Below, piece after piece: positions 25,037 to 33,499 of a DNA stretch of 64,000 bases. The DNA is taken from assembly GCF_014696715.1 (NCBI RefSeq), contig NZ_JACJQO010000022.1, positions 558,001 through 622,000 on the forward strand. Reading direction: 5' to 3'. Numbering within the stretch: the first letter of the stretch is position 1; each line of letters opens with the position of its first letter. A program made the position numbers and the translations under genes. The notes below the pieces were generated by a model. It was not told the DNA's origin. It ran no database searches and worked only from the letters and a program-made list of their open reading frames with translations. The DNA comes from Pseudanabaena sp. FACHB-2040 (lineage in GTDB: Bacteria; Cyanobacteriota; Cyanobacteriia; Phormidesmidales; Phormidesmidaceae).

Positions 25037-25834
25037 ATGAAGAAACGACATCTGTTGACCTTCCTTGCGGGGGTAGGGGTTGCGATCGCACTGAGTTTCT
25101 ACCTGAGGTTGTCAGCTTCGGCCCCGGTAGCGGCTGACCGTACCGCGCTCCTAGTGTCTGCGGCAGCTAGCCTGCAAGAGGCCCTGCAGGACATCCAACC
25201 TTTGTTTGAGGAGGCGCACCCAGGGGTAATGCTGACCTATAACTTTGGGGCCTCTGGTGCTTTGCAGCAGCAGATCGAGCAGGGAGCACCGGCGGATGTG
25301 TTTGTCTCAGCCGCCACTGCCCAGATGGATACTCTGGCGCAAAAGGGGCTGCTGCTGCCAGAGAGCCGCCGAGATCTGCTGGGTAACCAGCTGGTGCTAG
25401 TAGTGCCCCAAGATTCAGCCCTGAACCTGACCAACTTTGCCCAGCTCGCCGACAGCCAGGTACGCCGCATTGCCGTTGGGGAGTTTCGCAGCGTCCCCGC
25501 CGGACAATACGCCGAGCAGGTCTTGACCAACCTAGGGGTTTTGGCCCAGGTGCAGCCCAAGCTGGTCTTTGCTAACAACGTGCGCGGCGTCCTGTCGGCT
25601 GTAGAAAGCGGCAATGTCGATGCCGGGATTGTCTACACCACGGATGCCAAGATTTCGGAGCGGGTGCGGGAGGTTGCGATCGCACCCACTACCTTACACA
25701 CCCCAATTACTTATCCTGCCGCGATTGTGAATGCCAGCCGCACCCCCACAGCCGCCAGAGACTTTCTGGAATTTTTGGTCAGCGACTCAGCAGACAAAGT
25801 CTTTGAGGAGTATGGGTTCACGCTGATGAACTAA
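25037..25834 (+). CDS. modA: Molybdate-binding periplasmic protein ModA
   Basis: Receptor of the high-affinity molybdate ABC importer. A signal peptide (LLTFLAGVGVAIALSFYLRL) precedes the mature fold. Family marks are LLVSAAASLQEALQDIQPLF, LTYNFGASGALQQQIEQGAP with the oxyanion-binding Ser, ADVFVSAATAQMD, GLVLVVPQ-like strand and NVDAGIVYTTDAKIS near the hinge. Length of 265 residues is normal. It is the first gene after the operator repeat; its stop overlaps by four bases the end of the Uma2 gene on the other strand, and the modBC fusion gene follows at 26531. Confidence 0.93.
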   Translation: MKKRHLLTFLAGVGVAIALSFYLRLSASAPVAADRTALLVSAAASLQEALQDIQPLFEEAHPGVMLTYNFGASGALQQQIEQGAPADVFVSAATAQMDTLAQKGLLLPESRRDLLGNQLVLVVPQDSALNLTNFAQLADSQVRRIAVGEFRSVPAGQYAEQVLTNLGVLAQVQPKLVFANNVRGVLSAVESGNVDAGIVYTTDAKISERVREVAIAPTTLHTPITYPAAIVNASRTPTAARDFLEFLVSDSADKVFEEYGFTLMN

Positions 25835-26445
25835 CCCCGTGTCGATTCCATTAAGTCTTCAAGCTTTAGCCTCAACGCCGGGAAGCATTTTGAATTGAGG
25901 GTTTCCCCTAGACGGTACTGAGTCTTTTTGTAGTCCTCACCCATCAACTGACATACCGTTAACGTGGGCTGCTTAGGTCTGCCGATAAAGTCAATGCCGC
26001 CCAATCCCCGGAAATCGACGATCCAATACTCTGAAATGCCCAACAGCGAATACTCCTCAACCTTACGCGCATAGTCATCCTGCCAATTAGTGCTGACAAC
26101 CTCAACCAACATCACAATAGGTCGCCCGGAAGTAACGACAGGCTCTTGCTGCCATAGAGGTTCTGCCTTCAGGATCACTTCATCCAACACAATAACGTCT
26201 GGCCGTAGGGCAGTGGCCTGCGCTGCGGGAGGGCTAATTAGGCAAGTTTTGGGAATCGTCCAGCGCTGCTTTGACCTGAGAATTTCTGCGAACAAATACC
26301 CGGCAACCTTCCCAGCAACGGTTTCGTGGGGGCCAGTCGGTTCCAAGTCTCGCAGTTCTCCATCAATTAGTTCATAGCGGGAATCAGCGCCATACTGCGC
26401 TAAAAATTGGTCAAGGGTCAGCGTTTTTGCAGGAGTGTAGGTCAT
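25831..26445 (-). CDS. Uma2 family protein (DUF820, PD-(D/E)XK nuclease fold)
   Basis: Belongs to the large cyanobacterial DUF820 family, predicted restriction-endonuclease-like proteins of unknown biological role. Visible core: RYELIDGELRDLEPTGPHE, the catalytic Asp in ALRPDVIVLDE, and MLVEVVSTNWQDDYARKVEEY with the E and K of the ExK motif, followed by GISEYWIVDF. Length of 204 residues is normal. It sits opposite in direction between modA and modBC, so it interrupts an operon that is contiguous in many bacteria; it has no evident functional link with molybdate. Confidence 0.9.
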   Translation of the reverse strand: MTYTPAKTLTLDQFLAQYGADSRYELIDGELRDLEPTGPHETVAGKVAGYLFAEILRSKQRWTIPKTCLISPPAAQATALRPDVIVLDEVILKAEPLWQQEPVVTSGRPIVMLVEVVSTNWQDDYARKVEEYSLLGISEYWIVDFRGLGGIDFIGRPKQPTLTVCQLMGEDYKKTQYRLGETLNSKCFPALRLKLEDLMESTRG

Positions 26446-26530
26446 TGGGGAGCCTCACCTCTCTTTTATGCTAATCGGCCAGCTTCCACTCGGCATTTCT
26501 AAATAATTTACCAAGGTCATACCGTTACCT

Positions 26531-28360
26531 ATGCCCTGGCTACTTCCCAATCTATCCCCCCTTTGGATTTCCTTGAAGGTGGCTGCGATCGCAACCCTGA
26601 TCACCTTCTTTCTGGGCATCGCCGCCGCCTATTGGATGCTGGGCTATCGCGGCAGGGGCAAGTCCTTGATCGAAGGCATTTTTATTGCGCCGCTGATTTT
26701 GCCGCCGACGGTGGTAGGTTTTTTGCTGCTGCTGCTGTTTGGTCGCTATGGTCCCTTAGGCAGGCTAACCACTGCCTTTAATTTCTCACTGGTCTTTACC
26801 TGGTACGGGGCCGTAATTGCCGCTACGGTGGTGGCCTTTCCGCTGATGTACCGGACAGCGCTAGGGGCTTTTGAGCAAATTGATCCGACCCTGCCGCAGG
26901 TGGCGAGTACCTTAGGGGCGGCTCCGGGGCGAGTGTTCTGGCAGGTGATCTTGCCGCTATCGGGGCCGGGTATTCTAGCGGGGTTGACCCTATCCTTTGC
27001 GCGGGCTTTGGGGGAGTTTGGCGCGACCCTAATGCTGGCAGGCAACATTCCCGGTCAGACCCAAACCATGCCGATGGCGATTTTCTTTGCGGTCGAAGCC
27101 GGGGCCATGAACGAAGCCTGGGTATGGGTCACAATTATTCTGCTTGTCTCTTTGAGCGGCATTGTGGCCGTCAACTTTTGGCAGCGGCAGCAGCTTCAGT
27201 CTCGCCGTTCCGCTGCCAGCCCCAGCGATTTGACGGCTAATCTATCGCCCATCTTGGAGCCTGTGCCCGGTTATGGGGCAAGCTTCCTCGGCAACTCTCA
27301 GCTGTGGGTAGATATTGAGAAAGATTTATCCAGTTTTCGCCTGCAGGTCAACTGCAAAGTGCGCCAGGAAACTCTCGGGATTTTAGGGGCTTCGGGGTCG
27401 GGCAAAAGCATGACCCTGCGCTGCATTGCTGGGGTAGAAACACCAGATCAGGGGCAGATTGTGTTGAATGACCGGGTGCTGTTTGACTCAAAGCAGGGCA
27501 TCAATCTGCCCAGCCACCAGCGGCGGGTGGGGCTAGTCTTCCAAAACTATGCGCTGTTTCCTCACCTGACAGTCGCTCAAAATATTGCCTTCGGGCTCCA
27601 GCACTTGCCCAAAAGAGAACGACTCCAGCGGGTGAGCCAACAGCTCAGCGAAATGCATTTAGAAGGTTTGGGAACACGCTACCCGCACCAGCTCTCAGGC
27701 GGACAGCAGCAGCGGGTAGCCCTGGCGAGAGCCTTAACAGCCGAACCAGAGGCCCTATTACTAGATGAACCACTGGCGGCACTCGATACCTACCTACGCA
27801 GCCAAGTCGAGCGGCAGCTAGTCGAAACGCTGTCCCGCTATTCCGGAGTGACGCTGTTTGTCACCCACAACCTAGAAGAAGTGTTTCGGGTGTGCCAGCG
27901 GCTGATGGTCATGGCGGCGGGCGGTGCGATCGCACTCGGCGACAAACACGCTCTCTTTGACCAGCCGGAACGGGTAGCAGTAGCCCAACTCACAGGCTGC
28001 AAAAACTTCTCCCGCGCTCAAATTCAGGGGCAGGCCGAAATCGAGGCAGTAGACTGGCGCTGCGCTCTCAAAGTAGCCCATGCTATCCCTAATAACCTGC
28101 TTCAAGTGGGCATGAGAGCGCACCAAATCCGCTTTGTCAGCGACCCCTCTCTTGACAACACCTTCCCCTGCTGGCCCGTCTCCACCAGCGAAACGCCTCA
28201 CCGCGTCACCCTCTATCTGCGGCTGCATGAACCGCCAGCAGACCCAGGCCAGTACGACTTGCAGGCAGAAATCTTTAAGGAGGTGTGGGTCAACCAACAG
28301 GCCCAACCCTTGCCTTGGTACGTGCAGCTGGCCCCAGACCGACTGCTGCTGCTGGAATGA
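26531..28360 (+). CDS. modBC: Molybdate ABC transporter, permease and ATPase fused (ModB-ModC)
   Basis: Single protein of 609 residues. Residues 1-225 are ModB: about five membrane helices and the EAA-like loop ASTLGAAPGRVFWQVILPLSG, then LGEFGATLMLAGNIPGQTQT, a ModB signature. After a 40-residue linker, ModC begins near 265: Walker A LGASGSGKSM, LVFQNYALFPHLTV, signature QLSGGQQQRVA, Walker B LLLDEPLAALD and VTHNLEEVF. A C-terminal extension of about 110 residues resembles a partial TOBE/Mop regulatory region. ModB-ModC fusions are known in cyanobacteria. With ModA it forms a complete molybdate importer, feeding molybdenum cofactor synthesis. Confidence 0.94.
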   Translation: MPWLLPNLSPLWISLKVAAIATLITFFLGIAAAYWMLGYRGRGKSLIEGIFIAPLILPPTVVGFLLLLLFGRYGPLGRLTTAFNFSLVFTWYGAVIAATVVAFPLMYRTALGAFEQIDPTLPQVASTLGAAPGRVFWQVILPLSGPGILAGLTLSFARALGEFGATLMLAGNIPGQTQTMPMAIFFAVEAGAMNEAWVWVTIILLVSLSGIVAVNFWQRQQLQSRRSAASPSDLTANLSPILEPVPGYGASFLGNSQLWVDIEKDLSSFRLQVNCKVRQETLGILGASGSGKSMTLRCIAGVETPDQGQIVLNDRVLFDSKQGINLPSHQRRVGLVFQNYALFPHLTVAQNIAFGLQHLPKRERLQRVSQQLSEMHLEGLGTRYPHQLSGGQQQRVALARALTAEPEALLLDEPLAALDTYLRSQVERQLVETLSRYSGVTLFVTHNLEEVFRVCQRLMVMAAGGAIALGDKHALFDQPERVAVAQLTGCKNFSRAQIQGQAEIEAVDWRCALKVAHAIPNNLLQVGMRAHQIRFVSDPSLDNTFPCWPVSTSETPHRVTLYLRLHEPPADPGQYDLQAEIFKEVWVNQQAQPLPWYVQLAPDRLLLLE

Positions 28361-28442
28361 CTAAAAGCTGCCCAAATGTCTTTCCCCCGACAGTTCATCC
28401 CCGCCACTACCTTTTCCCCATCCACTCCCTACCCATCCACTT

Positions 28443-28913
28443 CTAATACCCCTTCCTATCCGCCTTATTCGCCCACTCCTCAAACGCTTCCAAAGCTTCG
28501 GGCTGCATCAGAGGCACCATCGGCAGCCTGCGGTCTTCTTGGGATTTGGCAACTTCGTCATAGATATTTTGACTGCTGAAGCCAAAGCGGGCCGCAGCTT
28601 CTCGGCTGTTACCGTAATAGATTCGCTCTAACTGAGACCAGTAGGCCGCCGCCAGACACATAGGACAGGGTTCGCAGCTGGTGTACAGCTCGCAGCCGTT
28701 TAGCTGCCAGGAACCAAGAGCCTGACAGGCTTCTCGAATAGCGGTCATCTCCGCGTGGGCGGTGGGATCGTTGAGAGAAGTAACTTCGTTCATGCCTCGA
28801 CCAATGATCTGCCCATCTTTAACCACTACTGCGCCATAGGGGCCGCCCCGATTTTCGCGCATGGCTTGAAAGGAGAGTGCGATCGCATTCTCCATAAACT
28901 GCTTGTCGCTCAT
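28443..28913 (-). CDS. Guanine deaminase-like nucleobase deaminase (cytidine deaminase fold)
   Basis: Zinc-dependent deaminase of 156 residues. The zinc site is in DPTAHAEMTAIREAC (His and proton-shuttling Glu) and YTSCEPCPMCLAAAYW (two Cys). The spacing and the segments AARFGFSSQNIYDEV and PMVPLMQPEALEAFEEW resemble B. subtilis GuaD more than the tRNA deaminase TadA, so hydrolysis of guanine to xanthine is the likely reaction; related bases are possible. Cytosolic. The ATG at 28911-28913 is preceded by cacaggag, a good ribosome-binding site. It follows the mod locus convergently. Confidence 0.87.
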   Translation of the reverse strand: MSDKQFMENAIALSFQAMRENRGGPYGAVVVKDGQIIGRGMNEVTSLNDPTAHAEMTAIREACQALGSWQLNGCELYTSCEPCPMCLAAAYWSQLERIYYGNSREAAARFGFSSQNIYDEVAKSQEDRRLPMVPLMQPEALEAFEEWANKADRKGY

Positions 28914-28996
28914 CTCCTGTGCCTCTGGTTAAGCTAACGTTTCAATAACTCTATCCGGAATTTTCGCCCAGAACTGCGAGGCAATGCGTTTTTGAT

Positions 28997-29239
28997 GTGG
29001 CAGCGACTGGACAAGCCGACTTTATTCAAGCGGCCGTCACAGCCATTGTCGATACTGTGACCAATCAATTTCAAGACCAGATTCGAAATCAGGTGGAGGG
29101 GGAAATCAGGCGGAACAGTCCTGTTCCTATCCCCTTCCCCCTAACCGCGCTTCCCGTTCTAATTGGCAGGGGTGAAGCTTTTCAGAAAAGGCTCCGCTGC
29201 AGCGATGCTTCCCCCTGCAAAACCATCTATCACAATTAG
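28997..29239 (+). CDS. Short hypothetical frame, doubtful
   Basis: GTG-initiated frame of 80 residues. The first 40 residues (QADFIQAAVTAIVDTVTNQF) read like an amphipathic helix, but the second half looks like translated spacer, no ribosome-binding site is evident, and the stop overlaps the stop of the next gene on the other strand. It may be a gene remnant or chance. Confidence 0.2.
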   Translation: MAATGQADFIQAAVTAIVDTVTNQFQDQIRNQVEGEIRRNSPVPIPFPLTALPVLIGRGEAFQKRLRCSDASPCKTIYHN

Positions 29240-29640
29240 TCAGTCAAAGCATAATAGTCGTTGTAGCAAACATCTACCTCATAATCTTCGACTACTTCAC
29301 CGCTTTCAAAGACAGTTCTGATGTCATAGAAGCAAGTGTTTCTCGACGGATCAGCGAACTCTATTTGATAGGTGTAGCCGCTGGGGATGATTGAATATCT
29401 GTCTAGCAAGCTTCTGCCCCAGTTATCAGTGTTAGAGGAAGTAATGTAGATATCAATGATGTCTTCACGGCTGTCGTTGTAAACCTCGAAGTTGTGCTTT
29501 CCAGCCAGTGCAGGTTGCCCGGTCAAAGACACAACAGGCAGCGCCAACAGCGTCATCAAAGCGCTTTGCTGCAGAACTTTTTGGAAGCGGTTAGAGGAAC
29601 GAGCAGCAGAAGTAGAGGGGGGGTTGTTATAAGTGTTCAT
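29236..29640 (-). CDS. Secreted small protein of unknown function
   Basis: 134 residues with a clear N-terminal export signal (LMTLLALPVVSLTGQPALAG, probably cut after ALA). The mature part of about 85 residues is acidic and rich in Tyr and Asp (FEVYNDSREDIIDIYI, SSNTDNWGRSLLD, IPSGYTYQIEFAD) and has two Cys, in NTCFYDI and VDVCYND, that could pair. The pattern resembles small beta-sandwich cyanobacterial proteins annotated as hypothetical. A run of rrGGAGCC-type bases precedes the ATG (gagcctgatc). No function proposed. Confidence 0.7.
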   Translation of the reverse strand: MNTYNNPPSTSAARSSNRFQKVLQQSALMTLLALPVVSLTGQPALAGKHNFEVYNDSREDIIDIYITSSNTDNWGRSLLDRYSIIPSGYTYQIEFADPSRNTCFYDIRTVFESGEVVEDYEVDVCYNDYYALTD

Positions 29641-29828
29641 GATCAGGCTCCTTTTGAATCTTCGGTTGGGGTTTTTAGAGGCGCTTTGCTTTGGGCTAAA
29701 GCTTTACCTTGATTCAAATTTAGAGCCTACAACACCGAGAATCAGCAGAGTTTTAAGCCGCTATCGTGGCTGTTTCTAGTCTGTGTGCTGGCAGAAAAAG
29801 ACACGTCCCCTGCAGCTTTCTGCAATGT

Positions 29829-29868
29829 AAAAAAAGTGCGTCGGGCTGAAGCCCGACGCACTTTTTTT
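29829..29868. terminator. Bidirectional terminator
   Basis: An 18-bp perfect stem (aaaaaaagtgcgtcgggc and its complement) around a tgaa loop, with A tract on one side and T tract on the other, so it works on both strands. It ends the moeB message, whose stop codon is 20 bp away. Confidence 0.92.
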
Positions 29869-29888
29869 GAAATACAAGCCTTTAGACC

Positions 29889-31061
29889 TTAGTACTCCGG
29901 CACAGACGGATCGACTTCCCGACTCCAAGCGGTGATGCCGCCTTTGACGTTGGTACCCGTAATGCCAGCCTGCTTGAGAATGCCGAGTGCCTTGGCCGAG
30001 CGACCGCCCATCTTGCAGTGAGCAATCAGCTTATGGCCATTGAGCAGCTCCTTTACCTTCTCAACGCCGCTGCCGCTCTCAATCTCAGGCAGGGGGATCA
30101 GCACCGCCCCTGGAATCTGAGCAATTTCGTATTCGTTGGGATTACGAACGTCGATCAGGAGAATGTCATCGGCCCCGCTATCAAGCACCTGCTTGAGTTC
30201 GGTGACCGTCATTTCAGATAGCTCGGCCTGCTGCTGCTGTTCTTCTAGACGAGCCTGGGGAATGCCGCAGAACTCTTCGTAGTCGATTAGCTGCTCGATC
30301 ACCGGGCGCACTGGGTTAGGCCGCAGCTTTAGCTCGCGGAAGGTCATATCAAGAGCGTTGTAGAGCAGCAGGCGGCCACTCAGAGTATTGCCCTGTCCCA
30401 AAATAATCTTGACGGTCTCTGTGGCCTGAATAACGCCAATAATTCCTGGCAGAATTCCCAGTACGCCACCCTCAGCGCAGGAAGGCACCAGTCCTGGGGG
30501 TGGGGGTTCGGGGTAGAGGTCGCGGTAGTTGGGGCCGCCTTCATAGTTGAAGACAGTGGCCTGCCCTTCAAATCGGAAGATCGAGCCGTAGACGTTGGGC
30601 TTGTCTAGCAGCACACAGGCATCGTTGACCAGATAGCGAGTTGGGAAATTATCAGTGCCATCCACCACGATGTCGTAGGGCCGGAAAATGTCCATGGCAT
30701 TCTCAGCGCTGAGCCGGGTTTCGTAAAGATCGACCTGACAGTTGGGGTTGATCTCTAGAATGCGGTTTTTGGCCGACTCGATTTTAGGCTTGCCGACCCA
30801 AGACGTGCCGTGGATCACCTGGCGCTGCAGGTTGGACTGATCCACAATGTCAAAGTCCACAATGCCGATGCGGCCGATGCCAGCAGCGGCTAAGTAGAGC
30901 AGCAAGGGAGAGCCTAGGCCGCCTGTGCCGACACAGAGGACGCTGGCAGCTTTGAGCTTCTTCTGCCCATCCAGACCAACCTCCGGCAGGATCAGGTGCC
31001 GGGAGTAGCGTTCGTACTCCTCTTTGGTCAGTTGAATGGTATCAAGGTTGGGATTGAGCAT
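29889..31061 (-). CDS. moeB: MoeB/ThiF-type adenylyltransferase with C-terminal rhodanese
   Basis: E1-like enzyme (390 residues) that adenylates the C-terminal glycine of a ubiquitin-like sulfur carrier (MoaD, ThiS or a relative), and with its rhodanese part can deliver sulfur to it. The ATP-binding loop is CVGTGGLGSPLLLYLA, followed by VDFDIVDQSNLQRQVIH (Arg finger and Asp) and DIVVDGTDNFPTRYLVND. The rhodanese domain occupies about 280-390 with active-site loop AHCKMGGRS (Cys349). The same architecture occurs in eukaryotic MOCS3/Uba4 and many cyanobacteria. A JAMM peptidase gene lies 100 bp upstream on the same strand, a pairing typical for sulfur-carrier pathways. Strong bidirectional terminator after it. 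Confidence 0.93.
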   Translation of the reverse strand: MLNPNLDTIQLTKEEYERYSRHLILPEVGLDGQKKLKAASVLCVGTGGLGSPLLLYLAAAGIGRIGIVDFDIVDQSNLQRQVIHGTSWVGKPKIESAKNRILEINPNCQVDLYETRLSAENAMDIFRPYDIVVDGTDNFPTRYLVNDACVLLDKPNVYGSIFRFEGQATVFNYEGGPNYRDLYPEPPPPGLVPSCAEGGVLGILPGIIGVIQATETVKIILGQGNTLSGRLLLYNALDMTFRELKLRPNPVRPVIEQLIDYEEFCGIPQARLEEQQQQAELSEMTVTELKQVLDSGADDILLIDVRNPNEYEIAQIPGAVLIPLPEIESGSGVEKVKELLNGHKLIAHCKMGGRSAKALGILKQAGITGTNVKGGITAWSREVDPSVPEY

Positions 31062-31161
31062 GATAATCCACAGAAATGAGCAGTGAATGTGGGTGGTTAA
31101 GGAACCAATCTAGCGTCTGAAGAGACAGGGTTTGGGGGTTGGGTTGAAGGGTATGTGGAGG

Positions 31162-31656
31162 CTAGGCCCCCATTCGCATGACCTCAGGCTGAAACTGGTG
31201 CTGCTCGTCTAAGTGCCAGCTGCGTAAATCTGTAGCTTTACCCTGGGTGACGGCAACAATGATGTAGGAGTATCCAGGCCAAGCTAGGGTGCGATCGCAC
31301 TCCGAAGGCACCGCTACATGATCCGGATGAGAGTGATAGACGCCGACAATATCGAGGTTGCGATCGCGCGCCTCTCGCTGCACCCGTAGCAGCACTTTGG
31401 GATCAATCCAGTAGCGACTCGTTTTGGCGGCTGCGGCCTCCGTTTCAGGCTGCTGTCGCAGGGCACCCACTTCAGCGGCAGCGGCCTCATTCCAGTCATT
31501 GTCTGCCGCAACGCAGTCCATTACCTGGCGCGTATCGTCGCCATCGGGCTGGCGCAACCACTGTCCTACCAGCAGACCACAGCACTCCTCAGGGTAGGTT
31601 TGCTCAGCGTGGGCGCGTATTCCTTGCAGGTTTTCTGGGTCGAGAATGAGTACCAC
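31162..31656 (-). CDS. JAMM-type metallopeptidase (M67 family)
   Basis: Zinc isopeptidase-like protein of 164 residues. The JAMM motif is HSHPDHVAVPSECD (H108, H110, S118, D121) with the upstream catalytic Glu in YPEECCGLLVG. An Ala/Glu-rich stretch (56-78) is a probable flexible loop. In bacteria, M67 proteins beside MoeB-like enzymes remove amino acids or fusion tails from ubiquitin-like sulfur carriers, as Mec+ does for CysO in mycobacteria; by context this one probably acts on the carrier served by the neighbouring MoeB (inference). The start codon is GTG with no strong ribosome-binding site. Confidence 0.88.
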   Translation of the reverse strand: MVLILDPENLQGIRAHAEQTYPEECCGLLVGQWLRQPDGDDTRQVMDCVAADNDWNEAAAAEVGALRQQPETEAAAAKTSRYWIDPKVLLRVQREARDRNLDIVGVYHSHPDHVAVPSECDRTLAWPGYSYIIVAVTQGKATDLRSWHLDEQHQFQPEVMRMGA

Positions 31657-31725
31657 AGCCGCAGGCGTCCGGTTTTATCAGACTCTCTATTTTAAAGCAG
31701 GATGACCCAGCTCAGTCAGTCGCCT

Positions 31726-33087
31726 TTACAACGTGGGTGACAAAGACTGCACCAGAGCATCGACTGCCCGATCCAAGGCAACTGCTCGCGAAGCTTTAAA
31801 CAGCAGGCGATCCCCCGGCTGGACAAGGCCCTTCAAGTGCTCGATCAGATTATCTAGGGTTTCAAATATTTGTGTTGGTACGGGCACGGCTCCGGCGGCT
31901 AGCGCTGCGGCCTCTGCCGGATCGGCCAAAACACAAAGATGATCAAGCCCCAGCTGCCCTACCTGCTGTCCCACTTGGTGGTGGAACTCCACAGAGCGAT
32001 CGCCCAGCTCCTTCATTGTGCCCAGCACCGCAATTCGCCGCGTTCCGGGGGTCGCGGCCAGCAGTTGCACAGCCGCCAGCATTGACTCTAGCCCAGCATT
32101 GTAAGTTTCATCCAGAATCATGATGTCGGGGGCCAGCGCTAGCCGTTTAGCTCGCCCGCTGGGCAGCTCTACCGTGAGCCCATAGGCCAGCTTGGTCCAA
32201 TCCAGGTGCAGCGCCTGCATCACGGCAATGGCAGCCAGGTAGTTCAAGGCGTTGTGCTGTCCCGGCAGGGGTAGGGGCAGCCGCACCCCCTCCACGTCTA
32301 GCGTTTCAGCATCGACTAGGTGACCTCGAACGTCGCCCCCCTCTAGGCCAAAAATAATTTGCCGACCCGACCAAGCTCGCTTTGCTGTCGCCATAAGCCG
32401 AGCATTGTCGTGGTTGAGCACCGCTATGCCGCCAGCAGGCAGCTCTGCCAACAGCTCGCACTTAGCATCGGCAATCGCCTGCTCCGATCCCAAACGGCCA
32501 ATATGCGCCGTCCCCACATTGGTGATAACAGCTACGTCAGGTTGGGCAATTTGAGTCAGGAGGGCAATTTCTCCCGGCCCTCTCATGCCCATCTCAACTA
32601 CCCCAAATGCATGCTCTTGGTCTAGCTGCAGCAGCGTTTTGGGCACGCCAATTTCGTTGTTGTAGTTGGCCTGGGTCTTGAGGACTGGCCCCTGGGTTGC
32701 CAGAGCTGCGGCGATCAGCTCTTTGGTCGTGGTTTTGCCCACCGATCCGGTAATGGCAATGATAGAGGCACTCAACTGCTGCCGCCACCAGCGCGCCAAG
32801 CACTGGTAGGCCACTAAGGTATTGGGTACTCTAAGTAGCGGTAAGTCGGCTCCTGGCATATCCTGCTGAACTATGGCAGCAATGGCCCCTTTTGCGATCG
32901 CATCAGCCACAAACTGGTGCCCGTCAAAGGTGCTGCCCTGAAGAGCCAGAAACAAATCACCAGGCGTGAGTGAGCGAGTATCAGTAGTTACATTTTTCAC
33001 CGGAAGCTCTAAGTAATTCTGCTGAATATTTCGCCTTTCTGCTGCCAAAACCTCTGCCAGCTGTCCCAAAGTCGCCTTAAGCGTCAT
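31726..33087 (-). CDS. murF: UDP-N-acetylmuramoyl-tripeptide--D-alanyl-D-alanine ligase
   Basis: Cytosolic ligase that adds D-Ala-D-Ala to the UDP-MurNAc-tripeptide, the last soluble step of peptidoglycan precursor synthesis. Visible marks: substrate domain with DTRSLTPGDLFLALQGSTFD, Mur ligase P-loop IAITGSVGKTTTKEL, YNNEIGVPKTLL, EMGMRGPGEIALL and the C-terminal DETYNAG...LGTMKELGD, VLFKASRAVALD. Length (453 residues) is normal. I chose the ATG at 33085-33087, which has aggggga just upstream; the longer frame from 33105 starts with TTG and reads through that ribosome-binding site. Confidence 0.95.
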   Translation of the reverse strand: MTLKATLGQLAEVLAAERRNIQQNYLELPVKNVTTDTRSLTPGDLFLALQGSTFDGHQFVADAIAKGAIAAIVQQDMPGADLPLLRVPNTLVAYQCLARWWRQQLSASIIAITGSVGKTTTKELIAAALATQGPVLKTQANYNNEIGVPKTLLQLDQEHAFGVVEMGMRGPGEIALLTQIAQPDVAVITNVGTAHIGRLGSEQAIADAKCELLAELPAGGIAVLNHDNARLMATAKRAWSGRQIIFGLEGGDVRGHLVDAETLDVEGVRLPLPLPGQHNALNYLAAIAVMQALHLDWTKLAYGLTVELPSGRAKRLALAPDIMILDETYNAGLESMLAAVQLLAATPGTRRIAVLGTMKELGDRSVEFHHQVGQQVGQLGLDHLCVLADPAEAAALAAGAVPVPTQIFETLDNLIEHLKGLVQPGDRLLFKASRAVALDRAVDALVQSLSPTL

Positions 33088-33466
33088 ATCTCCCCCTAAA
33101 TACAAAACTCAGCGGCGTTTTTTGCCCTTAGAAGAGAAAATCACGACGACTGCTTGTGCAAAGCAACTTTACACAAGATCATCAGGAATAGAAAATTTCC
33201 CCCTGTATCTAGTCTTCAAGTTTCCGTAAAGGCCTATCTACGCTACGGTGTAGGGCTTTGCCTAGGATTCAGTTTACAGCAGCCTCACAGTTGGCCAGCA
33301 AGAGTTTACCTAATCTTTGATCTCGGTATCACTTTACGCACCGATATCAGGGGTTGTACGCAGTAACCTATTTATACAGGCCCGACTGATCTGGTGTAAA
33401 AACTGACGCCTTTAAGTACCGAAGCGCCTTAAATGGAAGGAAGCGGTTGAGCTTCTAAGGTACATA
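33088..33466. other. Divergent spacer between murF and the next gene
   Basis: About 380 bp. A short plus-strand frame (33154-33366) exists but has Cys/Arg-rich random composition and no ribosome-binding site, so I leave it out. No RNA, repeat or operator recognised. Confidence 0.35.
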
Positions 33467-33499
33467 TTGTCCTCAACCCGTCTTTCGCGTTTCGCAGCC

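Noticed and set aside
33154-33366. Plus-strand frame of 70 residues before the conserved protein gene
   Set aside because: Random-looking composition, no ribosome-binding site, lies in a divergent promoter region.
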